Positions 37,198 through 44,908 of a stretch of DNA of 64,000 bases are shown here, in pieces. The DNA comes from Comamonas koreensis. Its GTDB lineage: Bacteria; Pseudomonadota; Gammaproteobacteria; Burkholderiales; Burkholderiaceae_C. A program made the position numbers and the translations under genes. How positions within the stretch are numbered: the stretch's first letter is position 1; each line of letters starts with the position of its first letter. The stretch covers positions 496,001 through 560,000 of the forward strand of contig NZ_CP043575.1 in the NCBI RefSeq assembly GCF_014076495.1. The letters run 5' to 3'. The notes beneath the pieces are model-generated. The model did not search any database. It had not been told where the DNA came from and was given only the letters and a program-made list of their open reading frames with translations.

Positions 37198-40197
37198 TTA
37201 TTGCACACCCAATGTCATCGACGAGGTGGCACGGTTGCCAATCGCCACGGCAGACGAGCGGTTGCCCGATACATTGATGCCGCTGGTGCCCGGTACGCCG
37301 GAGGCGCTGTAGCTGCCACTGACCACTGCCGACACGTTGCCGCTGTTGATCTGGGTGGAGGTCAGCTGCGCGCTGGCCATTTGCTGGCCAGGCAGGGCCG
37401 ACACGTTCACGACGTTCTCCGCGTTGTTGCCCACGGCCGTGGCGCTGGCCGTGTTGCCGCTCAGGTTGAGCGAGCTGCCACGGCTGAAGCCATCGGCGTT
37501 CAGCGTTGCTGTGGCCAACACGTTGCCACTATTGGCCTGCGAATTGAGCAAGCCCACGCCCGAGCCGCTGTTGAGCGCCGTGCCGGCACCTACCTGCACG
37601 CTGTTGAGGGACGTATTGCCTGCCGCCACTGCCAGCGCCTGGTTGCCGGTGGTGGTGATGTTGCCATCAAGCCGGTTGGCGGCACTGCCACCGGCCAGCA
37701 GGCTGGTGGTCGAGGTGACGGCACCGGTGTTGCCCTGCGAATTGGCCAGCAACGCAAACTGGTCGCTCGCCTGCGTGCCGGCAGCCAGCGTCAGCTGGTT
37801 GTTGGCGACGTTGGCACGCGCCATGCTGCTGGCCTGGTTGCCCGTGATGGTGGTGTTGCCGCTGGCATCGGTAGCCACACTGTTGCCGCTGAGGATGTCC
37901 ATCCGCGTGGTCGCCGAGGTGGCGCCTGCCGAGGTCTGCACGCTGCCCAGCAGTGCCGGCTGCAGGCCGCCCGTTCCCAGCGTGCTGACGGCGTTCATCT
38001 CCAGGCTGTTGACGGCCTGGTTCTGGCTGGCATTGGCGCTGAACTGGTTGTTGCTCACCACCAGCTCATGGCCACCGGCACGCGTGGTGTCTGCCACGGT
38101 GTTGCCATCTACCCCCAGGTTGACCCAGGTGAGCGATTGTGCATTGCCCGACGACACGTTTTGTGCGTTGTAGAGAACGGCCGCGGAGCTGCCATCGATG
38201 CGGCTGCCGGCCATCGAGACCTGGTTGTTTGCCTGGTTGACGATGGCATCCGAGGCGCCCTGGTTGCCGGTGACGGTGAGGCTGGCACCCGAGGCCGTGT
38301 CGGCACGCAGGCCGATCAGCATCGGGGCTGGCTGGGGCGCAGGGCTGACGTTGATGAAGTCTGCGACCGTGGCACCGACATTGCCGGCCTGGTGGTCCTG
38401 CACATTGACCACGATGGCGCCAGAATCAACCACACCATTGGTGGCATTGATGCGGGCCAGGTTGTCGGCCTTCTGGCTGGCAGCGCTGGCGCTGAACTGG
38501 TTGCCGCTGACCACCAGGGTGGCATTGGTGGCGCTGGTAGTCGCTGCGCCCACCAGGTTGGAGCTGGCGCTGGCCTCCACTGCGCCGGTGGCATGGCCCT
38601 GCGTGTTCATCACCACGGCGGCCGATTGCGTCACCGTATTGTCGGCACCCAGTTGGGCATCGTTGGTGGCGGAGGCGGCCGTGGCCTCTGCGCCCACCTG
38701 GTTGCCGCTCACCGTCAGGCTGCTGCCCGACAGGCTGGTCGAGCTGCTGCCGATGCGCGCAGCGCCAGCACCGGCCGAAACGGCACCGCCAGCATTCACC
38801 TGGGTATTGGCCGTGGTGGCCAGGCTGCCAGCAATGTTGCTGGCGCCTGCACGGGTCTGGTTGCTGGCGCTGGAGCCCTGGGCCTGGGCTTGCACCAGGT
38901 TGCCGCTGACGCTCATGGTGTCATTGCTGCTGTCCAGGGTCTGCACGCCCAGCGATAACACACTCGCACCAGCGGTGACGACGGGCGAGACCAGGGTCTG
39001 GGAATTCGTGGTCTCCAACACCGCACCGTCGATACTGCCTGCAGCAGCCACAGCCGTGCGGTTGCTGCCGCTGTTGCCATCGGCCTGGGCGCTGACGCTG
39101 TTGCCCGCGACGCTGTAGCTGTTGTTGGCCGAGCCAGGCTTCTGGTTGTCGATGCCCAGGGTGGTTGCCGAGCCTGAGGCGATGACAATGCCGCCATTGC
39201 CCTGGGTCGCCGTGGTGGCCAGAACCGTACCGGGCGCCTGCACCACATCACCCGATGCAGTGATCTGCAGGTTGCTGGTCTGCTGGTTGCCGCCAGCAGA
39301 GGCTTGCACCTGGTTGCTGCTCACGCCCAGGGTGCTGTCCGTCATGGGCTGGTTGGGGGTGCCCTGAACCCGGATACCCAGCAAACCACCGACCGAGGAG
39401 ATGCCAAAAACAGGGCCCGTGGCCACTTGGTCAACGGTACTGCTGGCATCGGCCCCCACATTGACGCTGCCGCCCTGCACCTGGATACCCGCCTGGGTGG
39501 TGTTGGCCTGGGCACTGGCATCGACCTGGTTGCCCGAGACACTCAGCCCCAGGTTGTCCATGGCATTGGCGGGGTTGGCACCCCCGGTCTGGTTCAGGCG
39601 GATACCTACCTGGGTCAGGGAGGTGGTGCCAAACACCGCCCCCGTTGCCGTCTGGCTAACCGCCGCCGTCGCCGGGGTGCTCATGTCCACCGCTGTGCCG
39701 GTGATCTGCATGGTGCCTACCGCCGTGCTGCCGATCGCGGTGGAGGTGGCTTCGTTATTGCTCACGCTGGCGGTATCACCATCGTGGTTGCCCACCACAT
39801 TGGCGGCATTGACGCCGATCAGTCCAGAGGTCGTGCTGCTGACGGTGCCGCTGACCTGCTGGGCAATGTCCACCGTGGGCAGCGTCGGCGGCTGGTTGTT
39901 GATGGTCAGGGCGGCAGCCGCACCGGTGGCAAGCCGGTGCTGGTTTCCGATGGCCAGCGCATCCACGCCATTGCCGTTCACCACGCCATTGCTGGGGAAG
40001 TTGGTGTACTGCGCATTGCTGCTGTTTTGGGCGTTCACCACCCCGTTGCTGGTCTGGTTGGCCGAGGGTCCGGCCACCGGAGCGGTTCCATTGCTCTGCG
40101 CCAGCGCCACACCGGAGGTCGCAGCGATCAATGCCGCCGCAGCGGCCAGCGGAGCCAGGCGTGCCCGGCGAAGAAAGGTTGGGTGCTTGTGGGACAT
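37198..40197 (-). CDS. Giant secreted repeat protein, candidate Hfa/curli-like surface fibre or adhesin subunit
   Basis: A 999-residue protein with a signal peptide (cleavage near ALA|QSN, residue ~34). After a N/Q/S-rich head, residues 145-999 form about 13 tandem units of 63-79 residues. Each begins with a [VIL]-[ST]-[GNS]-N motif, at 145, 220, 292, 363, 430, 496, 563, 642, 714, 784, 849, 912 and 976. Units share the plan VSGNQ-x-A-x-A-x6-N, then a G/S/T-rich turn region, then x-N-x-Q-x3-G-x-V-x-A. There is no cysteine, membrane segment or sorting motif, and acidic, basic and aromatic residues are rare. Such regular low-charge strand-turn repeats suggest a beta-solenoid or amyloid-like fibre. 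An HfaB/CsgG-type secretion lipoprotein gene lies 118 nt upstream, so export through it is inferred. AGGAGA precedes the ATG. A HfaD-like role is possible. Confidence 0.7.
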   Translation of the reverse strand: MSHKHPTFLRRARLAPLAAAAALIAATSGVALAQSNGTAPVAGPSANQTSNGVVNAQNSSNAQYTNFPSNGVVNGNGVDALAIGNQHRLATGAAAALTINNQPPTLPTVDIAQQVSGTVSSTTSGLIGVNAANVVGNHDGDTASVSNNEATSTAIGSTAVGTMQITGTAVDMSTPATAAVSQTATGAVFGTTSLTQVGIRLNQTGGANPANAMDNLGLSVSGNQVDASAQANTTQAGIQVQGGSVNVGADASSTVDQVATGPVFGISSVGGLLGIRVQGTPNQPMTDSTLGVSSNQVQASAGGNQQTSNLQITASGDVVQAPGTVLATTATQGNGGIVIASGSATTLGIDNQKPGSANNSYSVAGNSVSAQADGNSGSNRTAVAAAGSIDGAVLETTNSQTLVSPVVTAGASVLSLGVQTLDSSNDTMSVSGNLVQAQAQGSSASNQTRAGASNIAGSLATTANTQVNAGGAVSAGAGAARIGSSSTSLSGSSLTVSGNQVGAEATAASATNDAQLGADNTVTQSAAVVMNTQGHATGAVEASASSNLVGAATTSATNATLVVSGNQFSASAASQKADNLARINATNGVVDSGAIVVNVQDHQAGNVGATVADFINVSPAPQPAPMLIGLRADTASGASLTVTGNQGASDAIVNQANNQVSMAGSRIDGSSAAVLYNAQNVSSGNAQSLTWVNLGVDGNTVADTTRAGGHELVVSNNQFSANASQNQAVNSLEMNAVSTLGTGGLQPALLGSVQTSAGATSATTRMDILSGNSVATDASGNTTITGNQASSMARANVANNQLTLAAGTQASDQFALLANSQGNTGAVTSTTSLLAGGSAANRLDGNITTTGNQALAVAAGNTSLNSVQVGAGTALNSGSGVGLLNSQANSGNVLATATLNADGFSRGSSLNLSGNTASATAVGNNAENVVNVSALPGQQMASAQLTSTQINSGNVSAVVSGSYSASGVPGTSGINVSGNRSSAVAIGNRATSSMTLGVQ

Positions 40198-40315
40198 GAC
40201 TGTCTCCTAGGGGTACAGGGAGGAAAACTAGACGTGATTTGGGTGTTTTATGCTCTTAGTGCCCGTCTATAAAGCGCTATAAGCTATGAAATTGGTAGCT
40301 TTGAAATGTTGCCAG

Positions 40316-41692
40316 TCAAGGCTTGACCTGCAACCGCGCCAGCAGGCGGTAGCCCGCGCCGTAGCGGTGCACGGTGGTGTCGCCGGGCGTGGGGCGCCAC
40401 AGCACCTGCACCTGGCCAGGCGGGATGCCATGCTGGGCCAGTTCAGCGCGCAGCGCCTGCAGGCGCTCGTCGGTCAGCGCATCGCGCCGGGCGGGGTTCT
40501 GGTCGTTCTCGTTCTCGCGTGCCAGCAGCGCCATGCGCACGCCCTGGCCGGCGCGCAGGCGGGTGGCCACGGTCTCTGCAGCGGTGGCCGATTGCTGCGC
40601 AATGCGGGTGTTGTTTTCTTCAAAGACCACGTCCAGCGAGGTCATCGCGGCCTTGGTTTTTTCGGGCATCGGCTCGGTGGCTGCAGCGACAGGAGCAGCA
40701 GCCGGTACAGGCGCAGGGACCGGTGCTGCAGGTTCGGCGGGAACAGGCGTTGGCGGTACTGCAGCGGGCTCGCCTGCTGCCGTCTTGGCGCCTTCCATGC
40801 AAGGGCCGGCTGGGGTCTGCGTCACCGTGCTGATCAGCTCCAGCACGCCCTGCTCCAAGGTAGTACGCACGCCCAGTTGCACGGGCTCCAGGTCCTTGCT
40901 GCCGGCGTTGATGTCAAACAGGTTGCTGCCAAAGAAGCGGAAGATACCCGCACCAATCTCGCGGCCCACGATCTGCTTTTGCAGGCTGACGGCACGCACC
41001 ACGCGCAAGGTCTTGGTCTCGACGATGCGCAGGTCGGCGCCCACGTTCATCGTGAAGACGCGGTAACGCGGGCCGATCTGGTTGACCTGGGCTTCGATGC
41101 CGCCGGACTGGATGTTGTAGTTCACCTCGGTGAGGCCACCGATGATGTAGTAGTCCGAGCGCAGGATGGAGCCGCCGTAGTACGGCAGCCAGGGCACCGC
41201 GCGCTGGCCTTTCTCATCGGCCAGTGCGTGCTGGTTGCCATCGCCCAGCTGGCGCCGGTCGGTGTAGGCCAGCTCCAGCTCGGCCACGCGGGTGTCAAAG
41301 CGCTCGCGCACATCGATGGCGCCGCCGAGCTTGCCCAGCGCCGAATAGACCATCAGCGATCCGCCCTGGGTGACGACATTGCCATCGCCCTGGGAGTACT
41401 TGCCGGTGTAGTCCTTGATGTCGCCCACGGCAATCGACAGCGGGGCGCGGCCGTTGCGCTGCTCGACGATGCGGTGCGACAGGCAGGCAAAGCTGTTGTC
41501 CAGCGGGGTGCCGTTGTGGCGCGGGCCGGGGCCTTGCATCACGGGCGCTTCGTCATCGGCCATGCGCACCTGCTGGTAGGTGGGCAGCGCGCAGCCGCTC
41601 AGCAGCAAGGTGGCGGCCAGGGCCGACAGGGTCATCGTGCGGCGGGGCAGCGGGCCGCGCGCGGACAGGGGGTAAAGGTTCAGGGCGTGCAT
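40316..41692 (-). CDS. hfaB: HfaB/CsgG-family outer-membrane secretion lipoprotein with OmpA-like C-terminus
   Basis: A 458-residue lipoprotein (lipobox LLLSGC, with a basic n-region when started at 41692; GGAGGA ribosome site). Residues ~50-300 are CsgG/HfaB-like: SIAVGDIKDYTGKYSQGDG, TQGGSLMVYSALGKLG, RVAELELAYTDRRQLGDGN and the IIGGLTEVNYNIQSGG stretch. CsgG forms the outer-membrane channel for curli; HfaB does the same for holdfast anchor proteins in Caulobacter. After an A/P-rich linker, the last ~120 residues look like a divergent OmpA-type peptidoglycan-binding domain (RRDALTDERLQALRAELAQHGI), an extra not present in CsgG. It should export the giant repeat protein downstream and the small protein upstream. 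Confidence 0.78.
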   Translation of the reverse strand: MHALNLYPLSARGPLPRRTMTLSALAATLLLSGCALPTYQQVRMADDEAPVMQGPGPRHNGTPLDNSFACLSHRIVEQRNGRAPLSIAVGDIKDYTGKYSQGDGNVVTQGGSLMVYSALGKLGGAIDVRERFDTRVAELELAYTDRRQLGDGNQHALADEKGQRAVPWLPYYGGSILRSDYYIIGGLTEVNYNIQSGGIEAQVNQIGPRYRVFTMNVGADLRIVETKTLRVVRAVSLQKQIVGREIGAGIFRFFGSNLFDINAGSKDLEPVQLGVRTTLEQGVLELISTVTQTPAGPCMEGAKTAAGEPAAVPPTPVPAEPAAPVPAPVPAAAPVAAATEPMPEKTKAAMTSLDVVFEENNTRIAQQSATAAETVATRLRAGQGVRMALLARENENDQNPARRDALTDERLQALRAELAQHGIPPGQVQVLWRPTPGDTTVHRYGAGYRLLARLQVKP

Positions 41693-41711
41693 GGTGTCCT
41701 CCGTCCGCGCT

Positions 41712-42287
41712 TTAGTTGATGGCACCGCTGGCGCCGAACTGGCAGGCTGAACTGCCGCTCACGTTGGTGCTTTGGTTGCCGCTGTTGTTCTGCGCGACCT
41801 GCATGTCCTGCTGGCCATGGGCGTTTTCGCTGTTGATCGGCGCCATCGTGGTCGTCGATGGGCTGCCCTGCACGCCACTGCTGATGGCGCCGCTGTTGCT
41901 CTGGTTGTTGTTGGCCACGCCACCACGGCCCAGGTTGTCGCTGCTGTCGCTGGCGCTGCCGGTGCTCGATGCGCTGTTGCCTGCCGATGCATTGGTCTGC
42001 GGAGAGGCGACCTGGTTGGCCTGGTCGGCCGAGCTGCTGTTGCCGGCGGCGGTGGGCTGGAAGTTGCAGTTCACCTGGCGCTCGATATTGGTGATGTAGG
42101 TGCTTTTGAAGGCGTCGTAGTAGCCGCCTTTTTTCTTCTCTATGAGGTCGTTGGTAAGGGCCCGGTTGGCCCGGTCGGCGCTGGTCTGGAACTGCCAGGG
42201 CACAGATTCGCCGAGCCAGCCCTGGGCATGGCTGGAAGCGGCTGCCGTCAGCAGGGCTGCGGCAAGGTAGATGGCGCTGTGTTTCAT
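41712..42287 (-). CDS. Small secreted Q/N/S-rich protein, HfaA-like candidate minor subunit
   Basis: A 191-residue protein with signal peptide (cleavage near SHA|QGW). Residues ~22-75 form a conserved-looking segment (ESVPWQFQTSADRANRALTNDLIEKKKGGYYDAF) ending with a cysteine in QVNCNF. The rest is extremely rich in N, S, Q and G (AQNNSGNQSTNVSGSS), like amyloid subunits, and ends with a second cysteine. It is the first gene of the operon, 19 nt before hfaB, with a GAGGA ribosome site. By position and composition it may be the nucleator or minor subunit (HfaA/CsgB-like); this is inference. Confidence 0.65.
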   Translation of the reverse strand: MKHSAIYLAAALLTAAASSHAQGWLGESVPWQFQTSADRANRALTNDLIEKKKGGYYDAFKSTYITNIERQVNCNFQPTAAGNSSSADQANQVASPQTNASAGNSASSTGSASDSSDNLGRGGVANNNQSNSGAISSGVQGSPSTTTMAPINSENAHGQQDMQVAQNNSGNQSTNVSGSSACQFGASGAIN

Positions 42288-42655
42288 GTCGTCCTCACAG
42301 TTGGGTGTTGTGCTGTTCATGGGCAAAACAGATGGAGCGACGACAGGCATCCCATGGCGGCCAGCCATCGCATGGAAGGCATGTTCGGCTGGCAGTAAGC
42401 AATTGTAAATAGACCAGATGTACTAGCCTAAAGACCATTTAGCAGCGCAAGTGGGACGAAAAATGCACCCTTGTATTCTCAATAAATCCATAAAAATCAT
42501 TGGACTTTTTTCAACACGAGCAGATACTTCGAAACTATCAAAGCGGCGGTAAGGCGCACTAGTTCATATGGACTATTGGTTGCTTCGGTAAATAGATGTA
42601 AGGTACGGGCCATGAAGAACTGCGCCCCCCATGCCGCAAGAAGGAGCCTGCGGAT
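42288..42655. promoter_or_regulatory. Divergent control region with two copies of a 16-bp palindrome
   Basis: This 368-bp AT-rich spacer separates the surface-fibre operon (minus) from the response-regulator operon (plus). A near-perfect palindrome TAGTTCATATGGACTA lies at 42560-42575, and a second copy with 12 of 16 identities (TAGACCAGATGTACTA) at 42410-42425. One copy is ~80-95 bp before the regulator gene and the other ~120-140 bp before the fibre operon. They are candidate binding sites for the NarL-type regulator. No gene is seen in the spacer. Confidence 0.5.
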
Positions 42656-43309
42656 ATGACACTGCCCCTGCCATCGGTCATGCTGGTGGATGACCATCCC
42701 CTCTTCCGCCAAGGCCTGCGCATGATGCTGCTGAGCAGCAACATGCTGCAGGCCGATATCCACGAAGCGGGCTCGGTCACCGATGCGGTGGCGCAGGAGC
42801 ACTGGGTCAACCTGGTCATGCTCGACATCAGCATGCCCGGCTGTGATGGGCTCGAAGGCATTGGCCAGATCCGCAAACGCTGGCCCGGCGCCTATGTGGT
42901 GATGCTCTCGGGCCATGACCACCCCGAGCTGATGCGCGATGCGGTGCGCCAGGGCGCCTCGGGCTTCATCTCCAAGGCGCTGGAGCCCGAGGCCATCTGC
43001 GCGCAGGTGCAGCACTGGTTGCTGCGCAGCCTGGGCATGGAGCACAACATCCACAAGGCCAGCGGCCGCAGCCTGGAGCCCGCCGCCAAGCCCAGCGCCG
43101 AGGTGCTGCCGCTGCGCCAGTATGAAGTGCTCAAGATGCTGGCCAAGGGCTTTAGCAACAAGGCCATTGCCAAGCATTTCGGGCTGAGCGAACACACGAT
43201 CCGCAACCAGGTGGCGTCCATCCTCAAGCACCTGGGAGCCGATACCCGTACCCAGGCGGTGCTGGTGGCGCAACGCAACGGTATCCTGCCCGCCACGGCC
43301 ATCAAATAA
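42656..43309 (+). CDS. NarL/LuxR-family response regulator
   Basis: A 217-residue response regulator. The receiver (1-~120) has the acidic pair D12-D13, the phospho-acceptor D57 (VMLDISMPG) and the conserved lysine in FISKAL. The C-terminal LuxR-type helix-turn-helix (~155-210) reads LAKGFSNKAIAKHFGLSEHTIRNQVASILKHL. An AAGGAG ribosome site precedes the ATG. It is divergent from the surface-fibre operon and followed by genes for a periplasmic binding protein and a hybrid histidine kinase, so it is probably the output of that sensor and a regulator of the fibre genes. Confidence 0.88.
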   Translation: MTLPLPSVMLVDDHPLFRQGLRMMLLSSNMLQADIHEAGSVTDAVAQEHWVNLVMLDISMPGCDGLEGIGQIRKRWPGAYVVMLSGHDHPELMRDAVRQGASGFISKALEPEAICAQVQHWLLRSLGMEHNIHKASGRSLEPAAKPSAEVLPLRQYEVLKMLAKGFSNKAIAKHFGLSEHTIRNQVASILKHLGADTRTQAVLVAQRNGILPATAIK

Positions 43310-43394
43310 AAAGCTGCTGCTGTCGCCGCCCAAGCGCCAGCGCCATGCCACTTGCCGGCCCGATGCCAGGCAGGTGCACAACGAGGAAGCGATG

Positions 43395-44903
43395 ATGGAT
43401 ACAGGCCCCCAAGACAAGCCCCAGTGGATGCGCTGGGCACTGGCCGTTTTGCTGCTCTGCTGCCTGGTGGGCCTGGCGCCCGCCAAGGCGGCATCTGACC
43501 GCTTGCGCATCGGTATACCGCTGGAGCCCGCGTCGTTCGACATCACCAGCACGTCAGCGGCCACCGCCAGCGAGATCACCTACGCCAATGTGTTCGAGGG
43601 CCTGACCATCATCGACGGGCAAGGCCAGATCAAGCCGCGTCTGGCGCAGAGCTGGACCGTGAGCCAGGACGGCAAGCAGGTCGATATGGTGCTGCGCCGC
43701 CAAGTGCGCTACCACGATGGCAAGCCCTTCAATGCCGCCACGGCCGCCTTCAGCCTGCAGCGCCTGCTGCAGATGAAGAACACCAATGCCTACCTCGAAT
43801 GGTTCGACAAGCTCGTCTCCGTCGAGGCCGTGGACGAGTACCTGCTGCGCATCCGCCTGAGCGAGCCCGACGCACTGCTCAGCTATGCGCTGGCCATGCC
43901 CGGCGCGGTGATGGTGCACCCCGACAGCGCCGCGAGCAATGCCGGCACGCCGGTGGGCACCGGCCCCTACCAGGTCGAAAAATGGACCAAGGGCAAATCG
44001 ATCACCTTGCTGCGCAACGAGCAGTGGTGGGACAGCAAGAAGCCCGCCATCCGCATGGCCGATTTCCTCTTCATGTCGAGCGCAGCCGAGACCGAGAACA
44101 TGCTGGCCGAAGGACGCATCGATGCGCTCAGCTCGGTCACGCGGCTGACGGCCTCGTTCATGGCGCGCACCGACTATGTGATGGGCCAGCGCGGGGTGGA
44201 AGGCAAGCTGCTGATCGCGATGAACAATGCGCGCGCGCCGCTGAACGATATCCGCGTGCGGCGGGCCATCAACCATGCCCTCGACCGCAGCCGCTACCAG
44301 AATATCTATGGCGGCTCCATCGAGGTGCTGCCCATTGGCAGCCACTTCTCGCCCCACCACCGGGCCTATGTCGATCTGGTGCAGCGCTACCCCTACGACC
44401 CGGCCCAGGCCAAGGCCCTGCTCGCCCAGGCCCAGGTGGCCCCGGGCACCAGCCTGCGCCTGGCCGTGCCGCCCACCGACTACGGGCGCTACGGCAGCCT
44501 GATCGTGGCCGCGCAGCTCGAAGCCATCGGCCTGCAGGTCGAGATCATCCGCATGGACTGGCCCACCTGGCTGGACCAGGTGATGAAGCGCAAGGACTAT
44601 GACCTGAGCCTGATCATGCATGTGGAGCCAATGGACATCGGCATCTATGCGCGCGATGACTACTACTTCCAGTACAACAACCGTGTGTTCAAGAAGATCT
44701 GGGAAAAGCTGCGCGCATCCGCATCGCCCCAGGAGCTCGATGACTGGCTGGGCCAGGCGCAAAGGCAGCTGGCCGAAGATGCGGTCAACGCCTTCATCGT
44801 CGTGCGGCCCGAGCGCAACTTCATGCGCAAGGGCCTGGTGGGCATGTGGTCCCAATGCCCGATCCCGACCTTTGCGCTCGAAGACCTGCGCTGGCAGAAC
44901 TGA
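43395..44903 (+). CDS. Periplasmic peptide/nickel-type binding protein (SBP family 5)
   Basis: A 502-residue family-5 extracytoplasmic binding protein. An N-terminal hydrophobic signal (WALAVLLLCCLVGLAPAKA) is followed by LRIGIPLEPASFDITST and, later, the family block GTGPYQVEKWTKGKSITLLRN. ATG 43395 is best spaced from the GAGGAAG ribosome site; 43392 and a GTG at 43374 are alternatives. No ABC permease or ATPase genes accompany it. Instead it sits between a response regulator and a hybrid histidine kinase, the kinase starting 5 nt after its stop. It may therefore present a peptide or other ligand to the kinase instead of feeding a transporter. Confidence 0.82.
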   Translation: MDTGPQDKPQWMRWALAVLLLCCLVGLAPAKAASDRLRIGIPLEPASFDITSTSAATASEITYANVFEGLTIIDGQGQIKPRLAQSWTVSQDGKQVDMVLRRQVRYHDGKPFNAATAAFSLQRLLQMKNTNAYLEWFDKLVSVEAVDEYLLRIRLSEPDALLSYALAMPGAVMVHPDSAASNAGTPVGTGPYQVEKWTKGKSITLLRNEQWWDSKKPAIRMADFLFMSSAAETENMLAEGRIDALSSVTRLTASFMARTDYVMGQRGVEGKLLIAMNNARAPLNDIRVRRAINHALDRSRYQNIYGGSIEVLPIGSHFSPHHRAYVDLVQRYPYDPAQAKALLAQAQVAPGTSLRLAVPPTDYGRYGSLIVAAQLEAIGLQVEIIRMDWPTWLDQVMKRKDYDLSLIMHVEPMDIGIYARDDYYFQYNNRVFKKIWEKLRASASPQELDDWLGQAQRQLAEDAVNAFIVVRPERNFMRKGLVGMWSQCPIPTFALEDLRWQN

Positions 44904-44908
44904 CAGCA

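Noticed and set aside
36991..38958. Long plus-strand open frame (655 codons) opposite the giant repeat protein gene
   Set aside because: It is an antisense shadow of a GC-rich repetitive gene; composition is H/R/A/G-rich without any domain, and the minus-strand frame has signal peptide, ribosome site and repeats.
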